64,000 nt of DNA, taken from positions 26,832 to 90,831 of the forward strand of contig JAJECO010000086.1 of NCBI GenBank assembly GCA_022822005.1. The letters are read 5' to 3'. The translations under genes and the position numbers were made by a program. Below, one piece after another: positions 34,563 through 43,213 of the stretch. Under the pieces are notes generated by a model. That model saw only the letters and a list, made by a program, of their open reading frames with translations. It was not told the origin of the DNA and ran no database searches. Source of the DNA: Candidatus Poribacteria bacterium. Lineage in GTDB: Bacteria; Poribacteria; WGA-4E; PCPOR2b. Each line of letters opens with the position of its first letter. Position 1 is the first letter of the stretch.

Positions 34563-35783
34563 CTACCAACTCGCGATGAAATCTTCCACATCGAAATTAG
34601 CCGGCATGTCAGTTAGCATGTACCGGGCCTGCCGAGATTCCAAGTTCGGAACAGATCGCTCTATCTCCTCCTGAATTTTGTCGTAAAGTGCTCGAAACCG
34701 ACTCCAGAGTAGGTCGGCTTCTTCTAACGAAAAGCGGCGGGAAAAATCCTCGAAAAGGTAGAAATTAAGCTGGTGCTCCGAAATGGCGTCCACACGCTCA
34801 GCTAATGATAGGCTCGCGACATCGGGCTGTTTCAATGTGCGTGTTTTTTGCACCAATTTTGATAGGTACACCACGCATACCATCCGCCACGCTTCCCCGG
34901 GATGGAGCGTGGCCAGCCCATTGCGAAACCCCTCCGCATTTTTGTCTAGGATCGCACGGAAAGTCATTTCGACCACATCACACTCGTCTTCGTGCAGTTG
35001 GGAAAAATGTGCAAACTGCTCTCGCGTCCCTGGAGGCATACGCTTCGTGAAATCCGGATGCCAATAAAAGTGGTTGACCATGGGGTAAACGGGACCGCCG
35101 AAAGCCCGATAGCCGAGATGCACCGTGCGCCGTAACTTCGCACTGTAGTTGCTCCCCCAATGCAGCATCATGTGGGTATAGACAATACCGTCTCCCGCTT
35201 TGAGTTCCACCGGCATCCCACCCGGTATCGGTTCACGGCCCTTTGTTACCAAATGTCGATTTTCTGCCTCCGTGTTAGGGCGTCTGTGGCTTTTCGGCAC
35301 TACCCAGAACACGCTGTCATCATAGAGTGGGATATTCCACTGAACATAGCCCGGCGCGTTTTCAAGTACATCCATCTGCATACCCCGCAGCGGAGCCTGC
35401 CCAACCGGATCAATATCCCTGTGCCAGCTTGCCGGACCGTGATCTCGCACCGGACTGCACATCAGCGCCATCAGCGTTGGCGAAGCCTCCGGTGCCTGCA
35501 TCACCTGCCGACTGACGCCCAGAGTGTTTTCATGCAAACAAAACTCCACCGCTTTAGCCGTCGTTTCGTCTGCGACGCCATCGAAAAACACACGCGGTTG
35601 CGCAGCAGTTTCCCAATAGCCCCCCGGTGGACCGTCAGGCTTGCGCTCCTGCGCCCAAATAACCTTCTGTCGCTCTACCAGTGTTTCGTAGCAGTTACGA
35701 AGGTCATCCAACTGTCCTGGTGGGATAACCTCGCGTAGAATGATATACCCATCATCAAGCAACTGTTGTGGGTTGACCTGCAT
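34563..35783 (-). CDS. Phytanoyl-CoA dioxygenase (PhyH) family protein
   Basis: A 406-residue Fe(II)/2-oxoglutarate dioxygenase. The iron ligands are His and Asp in SWHRDIDPVG and a distal His in MMLHWGSNYS, with Arg residues (LRRTVHLGYR) for 2-oxoglutarate. PhyH relatives in bacteria hydroxylate diverse small substrates and natural products. GGGAAG precedes ATG (35783) by about 6 nt. It is the last gene of a minus-strand block whose upstream members are VOC, Gfo/Idh/MocA, cupin and another Gfo/Idh/MocA gene, spaced 12-40 nt apart, so probably one transcript. Family expansion of PhyH is typical of the lineage suggested. Confidence 0.92.
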   Translation of the reverse strand: MQVNPQQLLDDGYIILREVIPPGQLDDLRNCYETLVERQKVIWAQERKPDGPPGGYWETAAQPRVFFDGVADETTAKAVEFCLHENTLGVSRQVMQAPEASPTLMALMCSPVRDHGPASWHRDIDPVGQAPLRGMQMDVLENAPGYVQWNIPLYDDSVFWVVPKSHRRPNTEAENRHLVTKGREPIPGGMPVELKAGDGIVYTHMMLHWGSNYSAKLRRTVHLGYRAFGGPVYPMVNHFYWHPDFTKRMPPGTREQFAHFSQLHEDECDVVEMTFRAILDKNAEGFRNGLATLHPGEAWRMVCVVYLSKLVQKTRTLKQPDVASLSLAERVDAISEHQLNFYLFEDFSRRFSLEEADLLWSRFRALYDKIQEEIERSVPNLESRQARYMLTDMPANFDVEDFIASW

Positions 35784-35823
35784 CGTTAGCTTCCCTCGTT
35801 TTTCTCAAAGATGGTGAATGGAA

Positions 35824-36231
35824 CTACACCTTCGATTCCAGAATCTGCATGACCTCGAAGACAAGACCGTTAGGGGAGCGATAGAAGGAAATTCGCCGTG
35901 CCCCAAAATCTGTGCTAATCTCCACCGGCTCAAGAAGCACTTCTGTACCTAACGCTATCAGTCGTTGATATGCTTCGTCCAAGTCGTCAACCTCAAAAAC
36001 TGCGTGTGTCAACCCCGGCGTGGGTGGTTGATCCAGCTTATCCTGAAAGACCGGCTTTGGTGTCAGAAACAGGCGGGTACCGCCAAACTCCATCAACGCG
36101 TGGGGATGATCTCCATCCGCCCTTATACGGGAGCCGCGGCTCAGGAGCTTGCCACCCAACTCCTCAAAAAAGCTGATCTCGGCATCCAGATCTTCGACCT
36201 TGATGCCGATGTTCCAAAGATTTGCATCCAT
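35824..36231 (-). CDS. VOC (glyoxalase/dioxygenase superfamily) protein
   Basis: A 135-residue vicinal-oxygen-chelate protein with the paired beta-alpha-beta-beta-beta units: NIGIKVEDLDAEISFFEELGG, DGDHPHALMEFGGTRLFL, TPGLTHAVFEVDDLDEAYQRL and FGARRISFYRSPNGLVFEVMQ. Glyoxalase, extradiol dioxygenase or epimerase functions are all possible; the metal ligands cannot be assigned. It lies between the PhyH gene (41 nt) and the dehydrogenase (12 nt), so it belongs to this presumed operon. Confidence 0.9.
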   Translation of the reverse strand: MDANLWNIGIKVEDLDAEISFFEELGGKLLSRGSRIRADGDHPHALMEFGGTRLFLTPKPVFQDKLDQPPTPGLTHAVFEVDDLDEAYQRLIALGTEVLLEPVEISTDFGARRISFYRSPNGLVFEVMQILESKV

Positions 36232-36243
36232 CGCTTCTTCTCT

Positions 36244-37326
36244 CTATCGACTTACAGGTGCCCCCGTGATATAGGCTTTAGTGATGTCAATAATGAGCGC
36301 AGTATCGTGGCGTGCGTCTACAATTGATGAACGTGAGGGGATGCCCTCGGTGATGCACTTGTGGAAGTGACGCAGCTCGCGCGTGAACCCACTTTCCCAC
36401 GGAATCGCTGGCTCCTTGTAGAAACTGTTCCCGTCCCCATCAATTCCTTGCACAACCAGCGTTGTGAGAACCCGACGCGAAAAACCGGTTGGGTACGAGA
36501 GGATGACGCGCTTATCTTCGCTGTAGACTTCAAGGGTCTGCTTAAAATCCCACAACTTGTTGAGATCTACCCTACTGACCACACAGCGCGCGCCGTTGGG
36601 GTATTCCAAAATGGTCGTTATCGCTCGACGATCGTTCCAAATCTCTGTGCTGACGACTGTGCTTGGAACACCTATCATGGTTCGTAAGCTATAGAGGTCA
36701 TGGATAAGGCCGTAGGCGATGCCGCAGGATTCAGCAGCCTCGAAAAGATCTCCAAACGCATCGCGCCGCGCAGCTCTGGACGCCTCCCGTCGTTCCTCCA
36801 TCATACTGGGAGGCAGATCGTTGAACTTCTTGACCTTGAAATGACTCAAGTGGAGTTCGTTGCTCGGATGCAGGTGATTGGTCTGTACAAACCTGATGTC
36901 GTCCATGGCATCGACTTCACGTTTTGCCATTTCAAATGCAGGCTCATATACCTTCATGTATCCGGCTTGGCCAACCTTCCCCGATTTTCGTGCCGCATCA
37001 ATCATAGCATCGGCTTCCTGCAAGGAGCTACAGATAGGCTTTTCAATGAAAACATGCTTCCCTGCCTCGAATGCTTGCACCGCTGCCTCCGTCTTAGGAT
37101 CTGTGTGACAGAGCAACACCGCGTCGATATCCGCCGCCAGCATATCTCGAATATCAGTCACATATTTCGGAACCTTGAACCTACGGGCTACATACTCTGC
37201 TTGTCCCGGCGACACATCGCAGACGACAGGCACTTCAAATTCATCGTCCAGTTCAAGCAGATTGGGAAGGTGCTGAACTTGGGCTATTGCACCGCAGCCA
37301 ACAACGCCGATTCGTACGAGTGACAT
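36244..37326 (-). CDS. Gfo/Idh/MocA family oxidoreductase
   Basis: A 360-residue dehydrogenase with an N-terminal Rossmann strand VRIGVVGCGAIAQ, FIEKPICSSL (the EKP motif) and a C-terminal alpha/beta domain including HLHPSNELHLSHF and GLIHDLYSLRTM. ATG 37326 (MSLVRIGVV) has GGGAGA upstream; the longer frame to 37422 overlaps the next gene and is not used. It is preceded by a cupin at 37358, 31 nt away, and followed by VOC and PhyH genes, suggesting a sugar or polyol oxidation route with an oxygenase step. Substrate unknown. Confidence 0.9.
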   Translation of the reverse strand: MSLVRIGVVGCGAIAQVQHLPNLLELDDEFEVPVVCDVSPGQAEYVARRFKVPKYVTDIRDMLAADIDAVLLCHTDPKTEAAVQAFEAGKHVFIEKPICSSLQEADAMIDAARKSGKVGQAGYMKVYEPAFEMAKREVDAMDDIRFVQTNHLHPSNELHLSHFKVKKFNDLPPSMMEERREASRAARRDAFGDLFEAAESCGIAYGLIHDLYSLRTMIGVPSTVVSTEIWNDRRAITTILEYPNGARCVVSRVDLNKLWDFKQTLEVYSEDKRVILSYPTGFSRRVLTTLVVQGIDGDGNSFYKEPAIPWESGFTRELRHFHKCITEGIPSRSSIVDARHDTALIIDITKAYITGAPVSR

Positions 37327-37357
37327 AATCTCTCCCTTCATTCTTAGGATACGGATC

Positions 37358-38011
37358 TCAACGGTAGACGTGAAGTGTTCCAGCTCGCGGGGTAAGTATG
37401 TTCCACTCCGTTGCCAATTCATTAACTTTTTTGAAGGTCTCTAACAGCGGTTCCCACATGATGTCTCGTATCTCGGCAGCAGCTTTATCGTCGCCCGTCG
37501 CCAACGCCTGCTTCAGAGCAGCTGCCATCTGTTCCTGAATCTGGGCACTGTTCTGTGCCACGGCAGCCACCGAATGCGCAGTATCGACATGCTTATCAAT
37601 CAGTACGTCAATCGGTGTGGTTGAATCCGTTTCTGTGTCATAGTCGCTGGACGGTCTGAACTGAGGTGGGAGCCGTTCTCCGTCGTCGGAATACTGGGTG
37701 TGGGTGGGCTGGATATGCGGTGTCACAGAGAGATACATATACACCGGTTCGTCCCCAAGAACCCGCACCGAATGCGGCTCATCCGCAAGGGCATAGCACA
37801 TCTGCCCGGGTCCAAGTTCTTTCGTCACGCCGCTGATGCGGAACTCCACCCGTCCTGACAGAATGATGAAAATCTCATGTCCCAAATCGTGGGTGTGGAA
37901 TTTATCAAGCGATCCCGGTCCCGGCTCCATGCGACAAAATCGAGCCCGTATCTGCGGGGTTACCAAGATATTGCGGATGTCTTTACGACAATCATAGACC
38001 GTGAAACCCAT
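37358..38011 (-). CDS. Cupin-domain protein
   Basis: A 217-residue protein. The first ~105 residues form a single cupin beta-barrel with a metal-binding set visible as H39-x-H41, Glu46 and His80 (FHTHDLGHEIFIIL and ALADEPHSV). The C-terminal ~100 residues are helical with no identified domain. ATG 38011 has GGAGGAGAAA just upstream. Cupins near sugar dehydrogenases often act as isomerases, dioxygenases or ligand-binding proteins, but the function here is unassigned. It lies in the same minus-strand run as the Gfo/Idh/MocA gene. Confidence 0.88.
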   Translation of the reverse strand: MGFTVYDCRKDIRNILVTPQIRARFCRMEPGPGSLDKFHTHDLGHEIFIILSGRVEFRISGVTKELGPGQMCYALADEPHSVRVLGDEPVYMYLSVTPHIQPTHTQYSDDGERLPPQFRPSSDYDTETDSTTPIDVLIDKHVDTAHSVAAVAQNSAQIQEQMAAALKQALATGDDKAAAEIRDIMWEPLLETFKKVNELATEWNILTPRAGTLHVYR

Positions 38012-38051
38012 AATTTTCTCCTCCTTAAAATAACACAAGCTGCTAACAGTA

Positions 38052-38155
38052 CGTAGGTTGGGTTGAACAGTAAAAGCGAATTTCCATCAAACACAATAGA
38101 AACTATGCTTTTCAACAGCACCCTTTTATAGGATAGATGAAGTGAAACCCAGCAC
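38052..38155. repeat. Palindromic GTAGGTTGGGTTGAAC repeat, expanded copy
   Basis: Arms GTTGGGTTGAACA (near 38056-38069) and GTGAAACCCAGC (near 38142-38153) match the ends of the element at 27511-27548, but here about 75 bases separate them, including AAAGC-type strings pairing with GCTTTT. The inserted stretch has no coding potential. Confidence 0.5.
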
Positions 38156-38173
38156 CGCACTAATACCGGCAGA

Positions 38174-38201
38174 TAGCCTGTAGGTCGAGATTCACATCTC
38201 G
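38174..38201. repeat. Dispersed palindromic repeat, copy 2
   Basis: Same 28-base unit as at 28867-28894 with one base difference (C for T in the centre), with clearer symmetry here: TCGAGAT, four bases, ATCTCGA. It lies just after the stop of the gene at 38211-39482 (on its minus-strand side). Confidence 0.65.
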
Positions 38202-38210
38202 ACACCTAAT

Positions 38211-39482
38211 TCACGGTGCATCGAGGCCAAGTGCGGCATCAATGTCGGCTTGGTACTGCTGGACTTCGCCGGACAGCACGGCTTCCATACTCACGGAGTG
38301 CTTAGCCAGAGCAGATTCGTATGCGCCCACTATTGCTGCGACCGCTTTCATGCCACTCTCACCGTCCACTTCGGGACCTGTTCCGCTAAGGATTGCCTCG
38401 CCGAAATCGTGGTATTCGATAGCCAAGTGTTTAGCATCAACCGCGAAGACCGCGTGGTCCGCATCAACCGGCGGTTCGTACTCGACTCCCTGCTTCCCGA
38501 AAAGTCGCTCGGTTATTTCATTGAGTTCAAACTGAGGTAGAAGCGGTAGAATCTCTTTGCCCTTCAATTCCTTGCCTTCCAGACGCAGTACCACTGGTCT
38601 GCCATTGCGTTCACCGGGTGCATACACAGCTCCGAAACGACCGTGAACACTCCGTTCCCAGCCTTGGCTGCCACGCCCTCCTCCGACATACGAAAGTTGA
38701 ACCACTGCCCCTGACGCCATTGTGTATAGTGCAATGACCGAATCCTCACCAGTCGCCTCAACGGTTTCCGGATAAGTCTTGGCACGTTCCCGATACGAAA
38801 TCAACGGATGGTCTGCATGGTCTGGCTTGCGACGCACAGGTTCAACGATAAGCCCTCGACCAAAGATCTCACTGTATTCACCCATATAGTAGCGGATGAT
38901 GTCGGCGTAGTGTACTCCCATGTCCAAGCCGATTGCGCCCTTCTCCTTGAGGTGACGCCAAGGCGTGATAGCCATAGAATCGTCGCCACCGAGAGATGTC
39001 TGAATCATAAGGTATGGGTCGCCTAACAGTCCGTGATCGATAATGGCTCGTACCAGTCTGTTGGGCGTGTCCCTGCGATAGTTTTCCGCCGTTGCGAGGA
39101 CTGCGCCACTGCCTTGGGCAGCGTCAATCATCGTCTGACACGCACGCACGGTGATGCCTAACGGCTTCTCAACCATCGTATGCTTCCCTGCCTCAAGTGC
39201 TGGCACACCCACCGCATGGTGAGTCGAACCGTCGGTGACTACATCCACCGCAGCAATATTGGGATGGGCGAGGACCTGGTCCAAATCATCGAAAACCATC
39301 GGTTTCCTGCCAAGCAGTCGCTCGGCTTCATTTGCCACTAATTCCGCGTTTTCGCGCCGAATGTCACAGACGGCTACCAGATCGAGATTCCCGATACCAC
39401 TCTCCTGGAGCTCTTTATAGCCCATGACATGACGATGCCCCATGCCACCGCAACCCACGAGGCAGATTGGAACTTTTTCCAT
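38211..39482 (-). CDS. Gfo/Idh/MocA family oxidoreductase (long form)
   Basis: A 423-residue dehydrogenase, longer than the typical 330-370. N-terminal Rossmann strand ICLVGCGGMGHRH, the catalytic MVEKPLGIT, and a C-terminal domain with WRHLKEKGAIGLDMGVHYADIIRYYMGE, which carries the active-site-type Asp/His segment. ATG 39482 has AAGGAG about 7 nt upstream. Separated from the cupin by about 200 bases that carry two repeats, so it may have its own promoter. No distinguishing domain explains the extra length. Confidence 0.9.
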   Translation of the reverse strand: MEKVPICLVGCGGMGHRHVMGYKELQESGIGNLDLVAVCDIRRENAELVANEAERLLGRKPMVFDDLDQVLAHPNIAAVDVVTDGSTHHAVGVPALEAGKHTMVEKPLGITVRACQTMIDAAQGSGAVLATAENYRRDTPNRLVRAIIDHGLLGDPYLMIQTSLGGDDSMAITPWRHLKEKGAIGLDMGVHYADIIRYYMGEYSEIFGRGLIVEPVRRKPDHADHPLISYRERAKTYPETVEATGEDSVIALYTMASGAVVQLSYVGGGRGSQGWERSVHGRFGAVYAPGERNGRPVVLRLEGKELKGKEILPLLPQFELNEITERLFGKQGVEYEPPVDADHAVFAVDAKHLAIEYHDFGEAILSGTGPEVDGESGMKAVAAIVGAYESALAKHSVSMEAVLSGEVQQYQADIDAALGLDAP

Positions 39483-39792
39483 TGTGATCTCCTTGTACTC
39501 GGCTTCCTTTTGACCGGACGCAACAGAACGGGCATATTAGAAAATCATTGCGTGTTGAAAAGCAGTCCTTTCCAGATAACCGTGAGGGGGTGAAGTCGAT
39601 ATGAGGTGCGGGGTATAAACGGTAAGCGGCATACCGGGACGGTAGCAAGCAGAAAACTTAGTCGGGAGTTCTATTGATAGGAGAAGGCGGAGCGTGAAAC
39701 CCTAAAATCACTCTATTGGATTGGAGGTTTCGATTGGAGCGAGTGACTTAATTAGTATGCCAGCAAACAGCGAATCATCAACCAGATCCCCG
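39483..39792. other. Gene-free stretch
   Basis: About 310 bases between the long Gfo/Idh/MocA gene and the flavin reductase. It has no credible coding frame. A GAAACC...GGTTTC pair lies near 39694-39730, of uncertain meaning. No clear promoter or terminator. Confidence 0.35.
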
Positions 39793-40281
39793 CTAAGAAT
39801 CGGCTGCTATTGGTGCCAACTGGGCGTACTGTCCACTATAGAAGATGAGCGGTTGACCGTCGTGCGTCTCACCGGCGACAGGTTCGCCAATAAACAGATC
39901 GTGATCCCCAGCGGGAGCCACCTCAACAACCCTGCAATCGACATAAGCAAGTGCATCAGCGAGAATAGGAGCTCCAGTTTCTGCTACAGCCAATTTGAGG
40001 TCTGAGAAATCCTTGGGACCCGGTTGCGCGAACCTACGGGACAGATCCTCTTGGTCATGCCTAAGCACATTTATCGCATAACACTGACCTTGTGTCAAGT
40101 GTCCGTGCATATTGCTCTTACAGTCTACCGAAACCACGATTAGCGGTGGGTCCAGCGATAGAGACATAACAGCGTTTGCCGTCATCCCCGAAATCTGTTC
40201 GCCATATCGTGTTGTGACGACCGTGACCCCCGTTGCGAAACGGCCCATAATCTGCCTTTGAAGCATCGGATCAAACGCCAT
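39793..40281 (-). CDS. Flavin reductase family protein (FMN-binding split barrel)
   Basis: A 162-residue flavin reductase-like protein: FATGVTVVTTRYGEQISGMTANAVMSLSLDPPLIVVSVD is the canonical segment that holds flavin and NAD(P)H. Such reductases supply reduced flavin to a partner monooxygenase. The partner gene, an LLM-type monooxygenase, lies 18 nt upstream on the same strand, so the pair is a two-component system. The second ATG (40281) is chosen, six nt after AGGAGG; the ATG at 40284 is adjacent and in frame. Confidence 0.9.
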   Translation of the reverse strand: MAFDPMLQRQIMGRFATGVTVVTTRYGEQISGMTANAVMSLSLDPPLIVVSVDCKSNMHGHLTQGQCYAINVLRHDQEDLSRRFAQPGPKDFSDLKLAVAETGAPILADALAYVDCRVVEVAPAGDHDLFIGEPVAGETHDGQPLIFYSGQYAQLAPIAADS

Positions 40282-40302
40282 CATTCTCCTCCTTGGCTGC
40301 CC

Positions 40303-41379
40303 TTATAATGTTGGCAGCGCGGGGACAACCTCTTTTGCGAGCAACTCTTGGGACCGTCTCCATATGACTCTGTCGTCCCAGTCATGTGTAATCATCAGTA
40401 ATGTGCCAAATCCACCAGACTGTTCCCATATCTCCTCAAGCCGACGAATACACTCTGCTACGTCACCGATAATGCAGATATTCTTGAGCACATATTCCGG
40501 CGTTACTTCGTCATCGGGGAGATCCGGATCGTGCTTCAGAATATTAAGCATATTTGCTTTCGTCAGAACAGTAATAAGATAGTCATAGGCACCTATGAAA
40601 CTCCCATTGATCGCGTGTTCCCACGCCTCTTCGGTCGATTCTCCGACAAAGATGCTGCGTGAAATGCGCCATTCGGAGCGATTAGGTGTAGGAAGCCCAG
40701 CATCTTCCGCGCCAGCACAGTAAGTTTCCCAATGATTTGAAAGCGTTATTCCCGGTACCAGGTTCGTGCTTATGGGCAAAAAGCCACGCTGTCCCGCTGT
40801 CCGCGCGGCCATTGAGTTTCCTCTTACAATGCTCATGGCGACGGGCGGATGAGGTTTCTGGTACGGTTGGAGTAGGACCCCAATCCCACGTTCGTGATCG
40901 AGGGTTTCCAGCTTTATATTCCAGAAGTCCCCTTTCAATTCAAAGGGCGGGTCCGTTTGCCACAACTTGAGGATGATGTCGATAGCCTCAACGGTCATCA
41001 ATCCCTGCGTTTTGGGGTCCGGCAGATCGAATAGCCCCCAATCCGTTGCTACGCCGCCTTGCCCAAAACCACAATTGAGGCGGCCACGAGAGAGGTGATC
41101 AAGAAACGCAAGGCGCACAGCCGTGTTGACCGGATGGTGCTGCGGGATAATCGACACACCAGTGCCGAGACGGATATGCTTCGTCCGTGGCAATACATTG
41201 CCGATGAACACATCGTTAGATGGAATAGGTTCCCACGCGACCGTATGGTGTTGTCCAATCCATGCTTCGGTAAATCCCAATTCATCAGCGAGAACGATTA
41301 AATCAATGTCCTCTTCAAAGCACTCCGTCCGGTCTTTCTCCGGGGGATGCAGTGGCATCATAAATACGCCTAACTTCAT
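40303..41379 (-). CDS. LLM-class flavin-dependent monooxygenase
   Basis: A 358-residue bacterial-luciferase-like TIM barrel with MKLGVFMMPLHPPEK, EAWIGQHH, the LGTGVSIIPQHHPVNTAVRLAFLDHLSRGR flavin-binding region and SRSIFVGESTEEA. It would use reduced FMN from the flavin reductase 18 nt downstream to oxidise an organic substrate with O2 (for example sulfonate, chelate or alkane type). ATG 41379 has GGGAGG about 8 nt upstream; the frame upstream to 41454 is not used. A preference for small aliphatic substrates is possible but not shown. Confidence 0.92.
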   Translation of the reverse strand: MKLGVFMMPLHPPEKDRTECFEEDIDLIVLADELGFTEAWIGQHHTVAWEPIPSNDVFIGNVLPRTKHIRLGTGVSIIPQHHPVNTAVRLAFLDHLSRGRLNCGFGQGGVATDWGLFDLPDPKTQGLMTVEAIDIILKLWQTDPPFELKGDFWNIKLETLDHERGIGVLLQPYQKPHPPVAMSIVRGNSMAARTAGQRGFLPISTNLVPGITLSNHWETYCAGAEDAGLPTPNRSEWRISRSIFVGESTEEAWEHAINGSFIGAYDYLITVLTKANMLNILKHDPDLPDDEVTPEYVLKNICIIGDVAECIRRLEEIWEQSGGFGTLLMITHDWDDRVIWRRSQELLAKEVVPALPTL

Positions 41380-41556
41380 CTCGTAACCTCCCATGTCTAT
41401 ATCTGTTGCGCCTGAATCACCGCCCATTTCCAAGTTGTGATAGTCCGATTGCACCGAGGGTAGGTTCTACACCAGAGCTCGGCGGCTGCCGGATGATACC
41501 CTCTTCCCTTTGAGAGAACTTTGCGAAGAATATATCGAAAGGACTGGTGAAGAAAA

Positions 41557-42513
41557 TCACTTTTCTTGAATTGGATCTAACCCCGCCAACTCACGGAAGC
41601 GGTTCAGCGTCTTGAAAATCCCCTGTTCCATCGTGTATTCGGGTGTGAACCCAACCTGTTCAGCGATCGGCTCCGCATCATAATCCCATGAAATTCCAAA
41701 TACACCCGGTTCAAGCGTAATCTGTGCACTGGGCACTAACTTCTTTAGGTAAGCCACGCCCTCTTTAACTGTACGAATTCCGCCTTTGACATTGAAGACA
41801 CGCGTCTGAGTTGCTGGACACGTACAGGATATCACGATGGATTTGGACACATCTTCAACGTATTGCCAATCAACTGCATCGTCGCCGAATGGGGAAACGT
41901 AGGGTTTTCCGAGTGCCGCGGCTTCGATCATTTGTGTCGAAAACGAACTCATGCCCCGGGTTCGTCCCACCCCGTAAACCGCGGTGAAACGTAACCCTAT
42001 TGTGTCTACGCCGTACTCGTCAAAATAGTGCGACGCATACCTTTCGTTCATAGATTTGCACGCCCCGTAGATGAACTTTGGATAATGTGGGGCGTCATTT
42101 TCGATCTGTTGGTAATTATAGTCCTCCGGCGATCCGAAAACTGCGACACTGCTTGCCCAGACAACCCGCTTGAGACCGAAGATTCGCGCTGCTTCAAACA
42201 TATTGATTGTGCCTTCACACACAATCTTCAACGCCTGTGGTGGGTTGGCATCGCACGCTGGCACCTGCCACGATGCGAGATGGATAATCCGATCGACTTC
42301 GTGCTCTTGAATCGTTCGTAGTACATGTGGGAGATCTGTAATATCGCCTTGGACAAAAGTAAACTGTTCAAGCTGTTCCTCCGTCAATACCATCCGAGGA
42401 ATGGTCAAATCTTGCATAAAATCGTAGACAATAATTTTCTCGCCAGCGTTCAGCAGGTCTCGAATGACATAGGATCCAATGCACCCCATTCCACCTGTTA
42501 TCAAATATGCCAT
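41557..42513 (-). CDS. NAD-dependent epimerase/dehydratase
   Basis: A 318-residue short-chain dehydrogenase/epimerase of the extended SDR group. N-terminal G-x-x-G-x-x-G motif (GGMGCIG, residues 7-13), WASSVAVFGSP (active-site Ser) and the catalytic Y-x-x-x-K in YGACK. It would epimerise or dehydrate a nucleotide sugar or a free sugar. GAGGAG lies upstream of ATG (42513). Located upstream of the flavin monooxygenase pair (178 nt) and downstream of a Rieske gene on the same strand. Confidence 0.92.
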   Translation of the reverse strand: MAYLITGGMGCIGSYVIRDLLNAGEKIIVYDFMQDLTIPRMVLTEEQLEQFTFVQGDITDLPHVLRTIQEHEVDRIIHLASWQVPACDANPPQALKIVCEGTINMFEAARIFGLKRVVWASSVAVFGSPEDYNYQQIENDAPHYPKFIYGACKSMNERYASHYFDEYGVDTIGLRFTAVYGVGRTRGMSSFSTQMIEAAALGKPYVSPFGDDAVDWQYVEDVSKSIVISCTCPATQTRVFNVKGGIRTVKEGVAYLKKLVPSAQITLEPGVFGISWDYDAEPIAEQVGFTPEYTMEQGIFKTLNRFRELAGLDPIQEK

Positions 42514-42631
42514 AAACTACTACTCCTCTTGAATCATCTCTTTCTTGTATTTAGTCAGAAAATCGGTAAGGCACAGAGACGTGATGCGTGAACACCTCTA
42601 ATTTTTCTGGTGTCTCTGATAGGCTTGTCTA

Positions 42632-42955
42632 TCAGTGGGTCTGGGGTGGATTCACATCAACAAGAATGTCGTTGCCCTCAACCTTCACAGGATAGGTTGG
42701 AAGTTTCTCCTGCTCGGGCCAGAGGCATTTTCCTGTCTTTACATCAAATTCCCACATGTGAAGCGGACAGGTGACGACATTATCATCGAGGAATCCATAG
42801 GATAAGACGCCGCCAAGATGTGGGCAGATGTTATTCATTGCATAATAATTGCCATCGATATTGTATATACCAATAAACACGCCTTCAACCTTAACGCCGA
42901 GACAATGACCAGGCTGAACTTCAGTTGTTTCAGCAGCTTTTACAAACTGAGACAT
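42632..42955 (-). CDS. Rieske-type [2Fe-2S] ferredoxin
   Basis: A 107-residue Rieske protein. The cluster ligands are C44-x-H46 (ICPHLGG) and C63-x2-H66 (TCPLHMW), each in the conserved CxH / CxxH arrangement. Small soluble members of this group donate electrons to ring-hydroxylating or other non-heme oxygenases, or to nitrite reductase-type proteins. AAAGGA lies upstream of ATG (42955). No terminal oxygenase alpha subunit is adjacent; the neighbour at 41557 is an epimerase, so its partner lies elsewhere. Confidence 0.95.
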   Translation of the reverse strand: MSQFVKAAETTEVQPGHCLGVKVEGVFIGIYNIDGNYYAMNNICPHLGGVLSYGFLDDNVVTCPLHMWEFDVKTGKCLWPEQEKLPTYPVKVEGNDILVDVNPPQTH

Positions 42956-43010
42956 TCCAATTCCTTTCTGATTGATTCTTCACATTATGACTTTCGTGGT
43001 CGATACCTTC

Positions 43011-43039
43011 ATTGTATCACGTCTCTCAATATTCCTCAA
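43011..43039 (-). promoter_or_regulatory. Predicted extended -10 promoter of the Rieske gene
   Basis: Read on the minus strand: TTGAGG (43034-43039), 17 bases, TACAAT (43011-43016) with a TGA extension before the -10. It lies 56 nt upstream of the Rieske start codon. Confidence 0.6.
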
Positions 43040-43174
43040 CCTAATTTCTTAGACTGGTTTCTGAATCAAAGCCGCGAGCAGAGAAGATACCATACGCATC
43101 AATTTTCTCGTTTGCAGGAAGAAGAGGTGGGCAAAGTTGGTGAGGGACAGGCCTGATGAGCCTTTGACAGTAAC

Positions 43175-43213
43175 CTGCTGTTTGAGAAGGTCCGTAAACC
43201 TCTCAAACAGCAG
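43175..43213. repeat. Perfect inverted repeat (hairpin)
   Basis: CTGCTGTTTGAG pairs with CTCAAACAGCAG with a one-base bulge, then AGGT/ACCT, enclosing a six-base loop CCGTAA, giving 16 paired bases in total. It is in the gene-free stretch upstream of the Rieske gene. No U-rich tail follows, so it is not an obvious terminator. It could be a decayed mobile-element end, a protein-binding palindrome or an RNA element. Confidence 0.6.
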
